64,000 bases of DNA. Origin: an uncultured Faecalibacterium sp. (GTDB taxonomy: Bacteria; Bacillota; Clostridia; Oscillospirales; Ruminococcaceae). The stretch is taken from contig CAKTEM010000013.1 of assembly GCA_934548045.1 (NCBI GenBank), forward strand, positions 1 through 64,000, given 5' to 3'. A program made the translations under genes and the position numbers. Positions 14,629 to 21,580 of the stretch are shown here, in pieces (the stretch's first letter is position 1; each line of letters starts with the position of its first letter). The notes under the pieces were generated by a model that saw only the letters and a program-made list of their open reading frames with translations, was not told where the DNA came from and did no database searches.

Positions 14629-14666
14629 GCGCACTGGCTTAACGGCTGGTGCGCTTTTCTTTTTTA
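14629..14666 (+). terminator. intrinsic terminator, copy 1 of a conserved-loop pair
   Basis: GCGCAC (14629-14634) pairs with GTGCGC (14649-14654) around the loop TGGCTTAACGGCTG, followed by TTTTCTTTTTT. The same loop recurs at 20267-20280 with a compensating stem change. The next gene's SD follows at once. Confidence 0.75.
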
Positions 14667-14678
14667 TAAGGAGCAACT

Positions 14679-15023
14679 ATGGACAGCATTCTCACTTCTG
14701 TAAAAAAGCTGCTGGGTCTGCCTGCGGACTACGAGGCGTTTGACCCAGACATCATCATGTACATCAACACTGTGTTGATGATCCTTTCCCAGATGGGCGT
14801 GGGCCCGAAAGAAGGCTTTTTCATCTCCGACAAAAGTGCTACTTGGGACCAGTTCATTGCTGACCCGGTGAAGGTGGAAGCAGTAAAAGCCTACGTGGCT
14901 GTAAAGGTGCGGCTGCTGGGTTTCGATGTGCCGCAAAGCAGTGTGACCAAAGAGGCTCTGCAGAATACCGCATCCGAAATGGAGTGGCGGTTGAACGTAG
15001 AGCATGACCATCCCGAAGAGTAA
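14679..15023 (+). CDS. head-tail connector-like protein
   Basis: A 114-aa protein. SVKKLLGLPADYEAFDPDII, INTVLMILSQMGVGP and VKAYVAVKVRLLGFD are the three helical blocks typical of gp6-like head-tail connectors (DNA-packaging connectors). It lies before TerL instead of after the capsid gene, an unusual position that I have seen in some Clostridia siphophages. Starts at ATG 14679 with SD AAGGAG, right after the terminator. Confidence 0.6.
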   Translation: MDSILTSVKKLLGLPADYEAFDPDIIMYINTVLMILSQMGVGPKEGFFISDKSATWDQFIADPVKVEAVKAYVAVKVRLLGFDVPQSSVTKEALQNTASEMEWRLNVEHDHPEE

Positions 15024-15056
15024 AGCACCTACCTTATTATAATAGGAGGCCAGAAG

Positions 15057-16802
15057 ATGGCACTTTCAAACACGGCCACGCCGATTTACTATGGCCGGTT
15101 TCGAGAGGCCGTAATTCGGGGTGAAATTCCGGTATGCCGAGAAATCTCGATGGAGATGAACCGGATTGATGATCTGATTGCAAATCCAGGCATCTACTAT
15201 GACGATAAGGCAGTTGAAGGCTTTGTAAAGTTCTGCGAGAACGAGCTGACCCTTACCGATGGCGGCGACCTGAAACTGCTGGATTCCTTCAAACTCTGGG
15301 CCGAAGAGATATTTGGCTGGTACTATTTTGTAGACCGCAGTATCTATGTGCCCAATCCCGGAGGACATGGCGGCCACTACGAGCGGAAACGCATTAAGAA
15401 GCGGCTTATTACCAAGCAGTATCTTATTATTTCCCGTGGTGCCGCCAAGACCATGTATAATTCGTTCATTCAGAGCTACTTCCTGACGGTGGATGTATCA
15501 ACCACCCAGCAGTGCACTACAGCACCCACCATGAAACAAGCAGAAGAGGTCCTTTCACCGATCCGTACAGCCTTGGCTCGGTCGAAGGGGCCTCTTTTCA
15601 AGTTTATGACGGAAGGAAGCCTGCAAAACACGACCGGTGCCAAATCTGACCGCGTGAAACTGGCTTCGACCAAGAAGGGCATCGAGAACTTCCTGACGAA
15701 TAGTCTGCTGGAAGTCCGTCCCATGACCATTGACAAGCTGCAGGGCCGAAGGGACCGTGTGGCAACTGTTGACGAATGGCTGAGCTGTGACATCCGGGAA
15801 GATCCTATTAGTGCTCTCGAACAGGGTGCATCGAAGAATGAAGACTATCTCATAGTTGCAACCAGCTCAGAAGGAACGGTCCGTAATGGCTGTGGTGACA
15901 CAATCAAAATGGAGTTAATGGACATCCTGAAAGGGGAGTACATCAACCCACATGTGTCCATCTGGTACTACAAACTGGATTCCATCGATGAAGTTACAAA
16001 CCCTGAGATGTGGCTGAAAGCAAACCCGAATTTGGGACAGACGGTCAGCTACGAAACGTACCAGCTGGATGTAGAACGTGCAGAAAAAGCGCCTGGTTCC
16101 AGAAACGACATTCTGGCCAAGCGCTTTAATATTCCTATGGAGGGCTATACTTACTTCTTTCCGTATGAAGAAACCCTGCCGCATCGTCACCGAGATTACT
16201 GGCAAATGCCTTGTGCTCTTGGCGCAGACTTGTCGCAAGGTGATGACTTCTGTGCGTTTACATTCCTGTTTCCTATGGCAAACGGCTTCTTTGGGGTAAA
16301 AACCAGAGACTACATTACTTCTTATACACTGTCGAAGCTTCCACAGGCGATGCGTCAGAAGTACGACCAGTTCATGCAGGAAGGCACGCTACAGGTGTTC
16401 GAGGGCACCGTGCTGGACATGATGCAGGTCTATGATGACCTTGACAACTTTATCCAGCAGAATGACTACGATGTTCGATGCTTCGGCTACGACCCCTATA
16501 ACGCCAAGGACTTCGTGGAACGTTGGTGTGCTGAGAACGCACAGTTTGGTGTGGAGAAAGTCATTCAGGGCGCAAAGACCGAGAGTGTTCCCCTGGGTGA
16601 GCTGAAGAAGCTTTCCGAACAGCGGAAACTGCTATTTGATGAGGCTCTTATGCAATTCGCCATGGGTAACTGCATTGCTTTGGAGGATACGAATGGCAAC
16701 CGCAAACTGCTGAAACGCCGGTCTGACCAGAAGATTGATGCTGTGGCTGCCATGATGGATGCTTACATTGCATGGAAACTGAACCGGGAGATGTTTGAGT
16801 AA
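15057..16802 (+). CDS. terL: terminase large subunit TerL
   Basis: A 581-aa HK97-type (Terminase_1) packaging motor. Walker A-like SRGAAKT is at residues 126-132, Walker B VATVDEW at 235-241, followed by the TSSEGTVR coupling segment. The C-terminal RNase H-like nuclease shows LGADLSQGDD with its first catalytic Asp, FGYDPYNAKDF and KIDAVAAMMDA. Length is normal and the gene is intact. It works with the small subunit-like and HNH proteins upstream and the portal downstream. Confidence 0.95.
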   Translation: MALSNTATPIYYGRFREAVIRGEIPVCREISMEMNRIDDLIANPGIYYDDKAVEGFVKFCENELTLTDGGDLKLLDSFKLWAEEIFGWYYFVDRSIYVPNPGGHGGHYERKRIKKRLITKQYLIISRGAAKTMYNSFIQSYFLTVDVSTTQQCTTAPTMKQAEEVLSPIRTALARSKGPLFKFMTEGSLQNTTGAKSDRVKLASTKKGIENFLTNSLLEVRPMTIDKLQGRRDRVATVDEWLSCDIREDPISALEQGASKNEDYLIVATSSEGTVRNGCGDTIKMELMDILKGEYINPHVSIWYYKLDSIDEVTNPEMWLKANPNLGQTVSYETYQLDVERAEKAPGSRNDILAKRFNIPMEGYTYFFPYEETLPHRHRDYWQMPCALGADLSQGDDFCAFTFLFPMANGFFGVKTRDYITSYTLSKLPQAMRQKYDQFMQEGTLQVFEGTVLDMMQVYDDLDNFIQQNDYDVRCFGYDPYNAKDFVERWCAENAQFGVEKVIQGAKTESVPLGELKKLSEQRKLLFDEALMQFAMGNCIALEDTNGNRKLLKRRSDQKIDAVAAMMDAYIAWKLNREMFE

Positions 16803-16803
16803 A

Positions 16804-17874
16804 TCAGACGACTTTCTGATAGACTTCGCCATTGCTGGTCATGTACAATTTGGTTTCCTTCTTGGGGCTTTGGAGAGCATCGTCAGCGAGTTCCAGAAGA
16901 GGCAGTTCTGTTTTGTTGGAAAGCTCGTCAATAGTTTTGAAGAGTTCGTTTTCGACCTCAGAATATCCGCCTTTGGGAATGGACATGCCGATGACCTTTA
17001 CATCCTTGTGTGCATCCTGAATGGTGGTGCCAAATGCGCTCAGAGAACGGAGCATACGATTCTTGGAACTGGTGAGAACCTGCTTCATATCGTTGTGAAT
17101 GTTTTCGAGATAGAGCTTGTTCCAGTTCTGGGAATAGTAGACCTCCATAACGCTGCTCATGACATAGAGCTGCATTGCAAGATCAAGCGTCTGCTTTGCC
17201 TGCAGAACAGCTGCACATTGCTCGGAAGGCTTACCGGATTTTTTGGAAGCAATCTTATCTTCCAGCTGGGTGGTATAAAACTCAATGTTCGATACTGCTG
17301 CAATTTTGGAATGCTGGAGATTCGTCAAAGTTGCAGTGCGCTGCGAATCACTGAGCATGATGGACGAGAAGTTGGCTGCAGCATATTTGACAAACGTAAG
17401 TTCAGCAATCAGCTGAGAGCGCTTATCATCATTCAGAAACTTCAGCACATCATCAATGCTCTTACGAATCTCAGAGAGTTCGGTGCTGATGTGAGCAAGG
17501 AAATATTGCCCAGTTGCAAAAGATGCTACAGTGAAGATATTCATGAGGTTGACCATTTCAGTACCGGCCTCAATAAGAGAAGCAGTGCCAACAATACGGC
17601 CATCACCACCAACCATGACGGTGCTCAAGCCACCTTGTTTCAAGCGCATGAGAACGCCTTGTACGCCTTCTGGGAAGCGGAGTACATAGGTTTTAGACAA
17701 AGCATCGGCAGCAGCAACTGTAGGCGCAAGCTGGAGCAGAGAATTGAGCCGTACACAAGCCTCTTCCGGAAAAGAAAGCTTTTGGAACTGGGAAGTATCC
17801 TCAAAGTTGTAGGGGACTTCACAAGGTAAAATCTCGCAATTGAAATCTGCGGGACGCAGTTGAGAATCAGACAT
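16804..17874 (-). CDS. inverted moron protein of unknown function, 356 aa
   Basis: The only long minus-strand gene in the structural region, nearly touching the terL stop. Start ATG 17874 has SD GGAGG (TGAAACT spacer). The protein has a hydrophobic middle (MNIFTVASFATGQYFLA) and is otherwise alpha-helical (ELSEIRKSIDDVLKFLNDDKR). I recognise no family. Position, orientation and an own promoter mark it as a moron likely expressed in the lysogen; a defence or exclusion role would be typical but is not shown. The promoter spacer contains nine C in a row on the coding strand, so expression may be phase-variable. Confidence 0.75.
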   Translation of the reverse strand: MSDSQLRPADFNCEILPCEVPYNFEDTSQFQKLSFPEEACVRLNSLLQLAPTVAAADALSKTYVLRFPEGVQGVLMRLKQGGLSTVMVGGDGRIVGTASLIEAGTEMVNLMNIFTVASFATGQYFLAHISTELSEIRKSIDDVLKFLNDDKRSQLIAELTFVKYAAANFSSIMLSDSQRTATLTNLQHSKIAAVSNIEFYTTQLEDKIASKKSGKPSEQCAAVLQAKQTLDLAMQLYVMSSVMEVYYSQNWNKLYLENIHNDMKQVLTSSKNRMLRSLSAFGTTIQDAHKDVKVIGMSIPKGGYSEVENELFKTIDELSNKTELPLLELADDALQSPKKETKLYMTSNGEVYQKVV

Positions 17875-17922
17875 AGTTTCAGACCTCCTCCACACAAAGG
17901 AAAACAAATATTCATGATACCC

Positions 17923-17952
17923 ATTATATCATGGGGGGGGGTACGTTGGCAA
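17923..17952 (-). promoter_or_regulatory. promoter of the inverted moron with a nine-G/C run in its spacer
   Basis: On the minus strand TTGCCA (17947-17952) and TATAAT (17923-17928, with an extended TGA just before it) are 18 bp apart. The spacer includes a homopolymer of nine bases (G on the plus strand, 17933-17941). Loss of one base would give the ideal 17-bp spacing. The leader to the ATG is about 40 bases. Confidence 0.65.
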
Positions 17953-17980
17953 CAAAAATTAAGAAAAAGGAGGATGAAAC

Positions 17981-18502
17981 TTGTACTATAATGACCAGAT
18001 TTGGCATTGGGGTATTCCTGGTATGAAGTGGGGTGTCCGCCGTTATCAGAACAAAGATGGCACCCTGACAGAAGCGGGTAAGAAACGCTATGACCGGGAT
18101 GTTGCTGCCAATGCCAAAAAGAAGAAGGATAATCGGCTGCCTGAAGAGGGCTTGCAAGACCCGAATCGCTGGGTTCGTGAAGACCGTGAGCGAGCAAAGA
18201 GCGTTGCAGATGCTGGTAATCAGATGGCTGGTAATTTGAAGGCGTTAAGCGATAAGTCTATGAAAATTCAGTCCCGCAGGACAGAAAAGATGGATTTGAG
18301 CAAAATGACTGACCAGGAGATGCGGGAGCGAATCAATCGCGCCATGTTGGAAAAGCAGTATGACGATATGTTCAATCCGAAAAAAGTCTATTCCGGCCGT
18401 GAAGCTGTCAGCGATACCTTAGAGGTTGCAGGAAGTGTTCTTGCAATCACCAGTTCCGCGCTGAGCATTGCTCTTGCAATTCAAAAGTTGCGAGAGGGGT
18501 GA
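17981..18502 (+). CDS. KWGVRR-tagged phage protein 1
   Basis: A 173-aa protein starting at TTG 17981 with SD AAGGAGG. Residues 9-22 carry HWGIPGMKWGVRRY, continuing with a DGTLTEAGKKRY motif. The body is charged and helical, and the last 25 residues are hydrophobic (LEVAGSVLAITSSALSIALA). It is the first of three consecutive proteins with this N-terminal tag. Such tags are widespread in uncharacterised structural-region proteins of Firmicutes phages. A role in virion targeting is inference. Confidence 0.7.
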   Translation: MYYNDQIWHWGIPGMKWGVRRYQNKDGTLTEAGKKRYDRDVAANAKKKKDNRLPEEGLQDPNRWVREDRERAKSVADAGNQMAGNLKALSDKSMKIQSRRTEKMDLSKMTDQEMRERINRAMLEKQYDDMFNPKKVYSGREAVSDTLEVAGSVLAITSSALSIALAIQKLREG

Positions 18503-18512
18503 GCAATTCAAA

Positions 18513-19568
18513 ATGGAATTGTATCACCATGGCATCAAGGGCCAGAAGTGGGGCGTAAGGCGCTACCAGTATGCTGATGGCACTTACACTCCGGCAGGAC
18601 GGAAGCGTTATGGTGTAAGTCAGAACGCAAGCCGAATGGAGCGTATGGCATCCACAATGGAGATGCGAGTAAAAGACTGTGTGAATACTGCTCGCACACA
18701 GGTAACGGGGCGGCAGTACGTTGACGGATACCTGAAGAAGGGCACAACTTTCTCTCGGATTCAAACTTCCAAGGACTTCGAGAACTTCGCATTCTACGCT
18801 ACCTATAAGAAGGCCGACAGCGATAAGTACATGGGGCTCTTCGGAAAGAATCTGATGACGCGAGCCAACTACGATGCCAAACAGGCAGAAAAGCAGGCGA
18901 ATGCTTCCGGCAGCGAAGAGGATTTGGCAACCGCTACCGCACTGCGTGACAGGGCCAACAATATGAAGGTCTATCAGCTGAAACTGGAAACTGTCAAGAA
19001 GCTTAAAGTGCCCTCAGATGAGAACGCCAGTGATATTACGGCCGGATTGCTGAAAGAACAAGAGTTCAAACAGAATCTTGAAGCATCCATTACCGATTCC
19101 AAAGAGAAGATGCGCAGACCTACCCAGCAGGTGCTTTTCAAACAGGCTGAGAATGCGTTGAAGAAAGACCCTGCTATATTGACTGCATCTGAAAAAGTGG
19201 CTATCTATAAGGCACTAAACCTTTCTCTGACAAATCACAATGCGCAGGAAGTGGCGGCACAGAGCCGTTTCTATGCGGAGTTGAGCAAGAAAGGTTACAA
19301 TGCGCTGCTGGATTATAACGATAAGGAGTATTCCAGTTACCATGCAAAGCGGCCGATGATCGTATTCGATGTGGACTCTGTTCGCCTGCAATCTGTGACA
19401 GAAACGAATCCGAAAGTCGTGGATAAGCTGTATATGCGGTACAATGCGGAGCGAATTGCCAAGGAAGTCGGAGCAAATACCATCGGCTATGTTTCTAAGC
19501 TGGGTAATAAGACCGTTTCGGAGTGTACCGCTTACATGGAACGCAAAATGGATGACTATTTGAGCTAA
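18513..19568 (+). CDS. KWGVRR-tagged phage protein 2, possible ADP-ribosyltransferase-like fold
   Basis: A 351-aa protein starting at ATG 18513, which lies inside a TTCAAAATGG copy. Residues 5-18 are HHGIKGQKWGVRRY followed by a DGTYTPAGRKRY motif. The middle (YLKKGTTFSRIQTSKDF, FYATYKK, VYQLKLETVKKL) and the end (PMIVFDVDSVRLQSV) recall the strand pattern of ADP-ribosyltransferase-like domains in phage minor head proteins, but the catalytic residues are not certain. Same orientation as, and probably co-transcribed with, the toxin-bearing gene downstream. Confidence 0.6.
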   Translation: MELYHHGIKGQKWGVRRYQYADGTYTPAGRKRYGVSQNASRMERMASTMEMRVKDCVNTARTQVTGRQYVDGYLKKGTTFSRIQTSKDFENFAFYATYKKADSDKYMGLFGKNLMTRANYDAKQAEKQANASGSEEDLATATALRDRANNMKVYQLKLETVKKLKVPSDENASDITAGLLKEQEFKQNLEASITDSKEKMRRPTQQVLFKQAENALKKDPAILTASEKVAIYKALNLSLTNHNAQEVAAQSRFYAELSKKGYNALLDYNDKEYSSYHAKRPMIVFDVDSVRLQSVTETNPKVVDKLYMRYNAERIAKEVGANTIGYVSKLGNKTVSECTAYMERKMDDYLS

Positions 19569-19577
19569 GGAGGATTC

Positions 19578-20066
19578 GTGTGGCGGTGGAGTGATGGAAC
19601 TTGCGAACTTTACCATTATGGCGTAAAAGGCATGAAGTGGGGAGTTCGGCGGACACCTGCACAACTTGGGCATAAACCCTATACAGACAAACCTGAACGT
19701 GCTAAAATAAATACATCGGTACTGCGTAGGGCAATAAAACACGGTGATGTGAGTCTTCGTATTAAAGTTGATAAGCAGGCACAACATGACAGAAATTCCC
19801 CGAAGTACGTTAAGGGTAAGAGCTATGTCTATTTTAGGACAAGTGATGCTCAAAAGTATATTTTGCGACTTCATGGAACTGGGGAATTAGTGTCGTCCAA
19901 TAAGGGTGAATGGATAAAGAAGGAACGTGTTCGTTCTGAAACACCTATTGGAGTTTGCATAGATAAAGATGGAAATGCCCACGAAACACATAATGCCATC
20001 ATTATCTATTCCAAATTAGGAACTCATATTTATCCTATTAAGGAGAATGGTCATGGAAACACTTAG
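19578..20066 (+). CDS. KWGVRR-tagged protein 3 with C-terminal type-50 polymorphic toxin domain
   Basis: A 162-aa protein starting at GTG 19578 (SD AAGGAGG). The tag YHYGVKGMKWGVRR is at residues 12-25. The rest matches my knowledge of polymorphic toxin type 50 (Ntox50): SPKYVKGKSYVYFR, YILRLHGTGELV, EWIKKERV, then IGVCIDKDG and AIIIYSKLGTHIYP, the last being the strongest signature (YSKxGTHIxP). Ntox50 is a predicted nuclease found at the ends of secreted or phage MuF proteins. So here the tag is joined to an effector domain. Its 3' end overlaps a small gene that could encode the immunity protein. Confidence 0.7.
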   Translation: MWRWSDGTCELYHYGVKGMKWGVRRTPAQLGHKPYTDKPERAKINTSVLRRAIKHGDVSLRIKVDKQAQHDRNSPKYVKGKSYVYFRTSDAQKYILRLHGTGELVSSNKGEWIKKERVRSETPIGVCIDKDGNAHETHNAIIIYSKLGTHIYPIKENGHGNT

Positions 20067-20244
20067 AAAGTATGAAGGCGAGAAAGTTGAAATTGTAGAC
20101 ACTGATGGGCATGTATGGAGAGGTATTGCAACGGACTGGATTGCAGCGGATGACAATGCACCTGTTGAGATTGAGAGCCTTCTTCTGGATGAACTGACAG
20201 AGTTTACGAAAGCGGACATCGCATCCATCAAGATCATCAAGTAA
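20053..20244 (+). CDS. small LSM-like protein overlapping the toxin gene; possible immunity protein
   Basis: A 63-aa protein from ATG 20053 (SD AAGGAG), overlapping the toxin-domain gene by 14 bases. METLRKYEGEKVEIVDTDGH followed by WRGIATDWIAADD, IESLLLDE and IASIKII suggests a small five-stranded LSM-like barrel. Similar small proteins occur beside head genes of Clostridia phages. The tight overlap with a toxin suits an immunity gene or chaperone, but this is inference. Confidence 0.55.
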   Translation: METLRKYEGEKVEIVDTDGHVWRGIATDWIAADDNAPVEIESLLLDELTEFTKADIASIKIIK

Positions 20245-20260
20245 CTATCGTTCAAGATTA

Positions 20261-20298
20261 GCGCATTGGCTTAACGGCTGATGCGCTTTTTCTTTTTG
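20261..20298 (+). terminator. intrinsic terminator, copy 2 of a conserved-loop pair
   Basis: GCGCAT (20261-20266) pairs with ATGCGC (20281-20286) around the loop TGGCTTAACGGCTG, identical to the loop at 14635-14648, then TTTTTCTTTTT. The SD GGAGG of the portal gene follows immediately. Confidence 0.75.
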
Positions 20299-20313
20299 GA
20301 GGAAAAATTCAAA

Positions 20314-21570
20314 ATGGAGATGAACATTGGCTCCAGGCTGAAACACGCTTGGAACGCCTTTCTCAACCGGGACCCTCCCGGAAGCAGGTATTATGGGGGT
20401 GGCTACAGTTACCGCCCTGATCGGATGCGCTTTTCTCGTGGAAGCGAGCGCACCATTATCAATGCCATCAACAATCGTATTTCGCTCGATGCATCATCCA
20501 TTAAGATCAATCACGTAAAGCTCGATGAAAATAATCGCTTTGATTCGATTATTGATTCGGGCCTTAATTATTGTCTGACTACGGAAGCCAATGCCGACCA
20601 GACCGGCCGAGGGCTGATTCAGGACATCGTGATGACCTTTTTGGAAGAGGGCGTGGCGGCAGTTATCCCGGAGAAAACAAATTTTGACCCACGTTATAGC
20701 AATAGCTATGAAATCTACTCCATGCGTGTTGGTGTACCCGTAGAGTGGTATTCAGATCGTGTGCGAGTACGGGTCTTCAATGAATTGACCGGTCAGAGGG
20801 AGGAGATTATTTTCCCGAAGAAGATGGTTGCGCTCATTGAGAACCCATTTTACTCGGTCATGAATGCGCCGAACTCTACCATGCAACAGCTGGTAAGAAA
20901 GCTGGCGTTGCTGGATGTGGTGGATGAACAGGCTGGCAGCGGAAAGCTGGACATGATTATTCAGCTGCCGTATGTCATTAAGACCGATGCCCGCAGAAAG
21001 CAGGCGAATGAGCGGAGGGAAGAAATCGAAAAGCAGCTTTCCGGCTCTAAGTATGGTATTGCCTATACGGACGGTACGGAGCGTATCGTGCAGCTGAATC
21101 GAAGCCTCGAAAACAACATTCTGAAATCCATCGAATACCTGACGAACATGGTATACAGTCAATTGGGTGTGACACAGGAAATCCTGAATGGTACAGCGGA
21201 CGAGAAAACGATGAACAACTACATGAACCGCATTATCGAGCCGGTCGTATCGGCCATTGCAGACGAGTTTAATCGGAAGTTCCTGACAAAGACTGCCCGT
21301 ACACAGGGCCAGAGTATCATGTGTTTCCATGATCCGTTCCGTCTGGCACCGGTAAGTATGATCGCTGAGATGGCGGACAAGTTTACCCGTAATGAAATTA
21401 TGACCCCGAATGAGATCCGGCAGGTTATCGGTATGAAGCCCTCGAAGGACCCGAAGTCCGACCAGCTTGTAAACCGTAACATTGCTTCGGCTGATGAGGG
21501 AATGCCCGTTCAGGGCAAAGAAAATGATGCTGATGAGCAAGCTAATGCAAATCAGCAGGAAGGAGTGTGA
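20314..21570 (+). CDS. phage portal protein (HK97 type)
   Basis: A 418-aa protein. Start ATG 20314 lies within a TTCAAAATGG copy, with SD GGAGG just after the upstream terminator. The portal family pattern is visible in AINNRISLDASSIKINHVK near the N-terminus, VDEQAGSGKLDMIIQLP mid-protein, and YLTNMVYSQLGVTQEILNGTA, NNYMNRIIEPVVSAIADEF towards the end. It forms the dodecameric ring through which TerL pumps DNA and to which the connectors attach. Confidence 0.88.
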   Translation: MEMNIGSRLKHAWNAFLNRDPPGSRYYGGGYSYRPDRMRFSRGSERTIINAINNRISLDASSIKINHVKLDENNRFDSIIDSGLNYCLTTEANADQTGRGLIQDIVMTFLEEGVAAVIPEKTNFDPRYSNSYEIYSMRVGVPVEWYSDRVRVRVFNELTGQREEIIFPKKMVALIENPFYSVMNAPNSTMQQLVRKLALLDVVDEQAGSGKLDMIIQLPYVIKTDARRKQANERREEIEKQLSGSKYGIAYTDGTERIVQLNRSLENNILKSIEYLTNMVYSQLGVTQEILNGTADEKTMNNYMNRIIEPVVSAIADEFNRKFLTKTARTQGQSIMCFHDPFRLAPVSMIAEMADKFTRNEIMTPNEIRQVIGMKPSKDPKSDQLVNRNIASADEGMPVQGKENDADEQANANQQEGV

Positions 21571-21580
21571 AAAATTCAAA

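Noticed and set aside
16795..17829. Plus-strand frame (344 codons) opposite the inverted moron
   Set aside because: No SD; the minus-strand gene has SD, promoter and a sensible protein composition.
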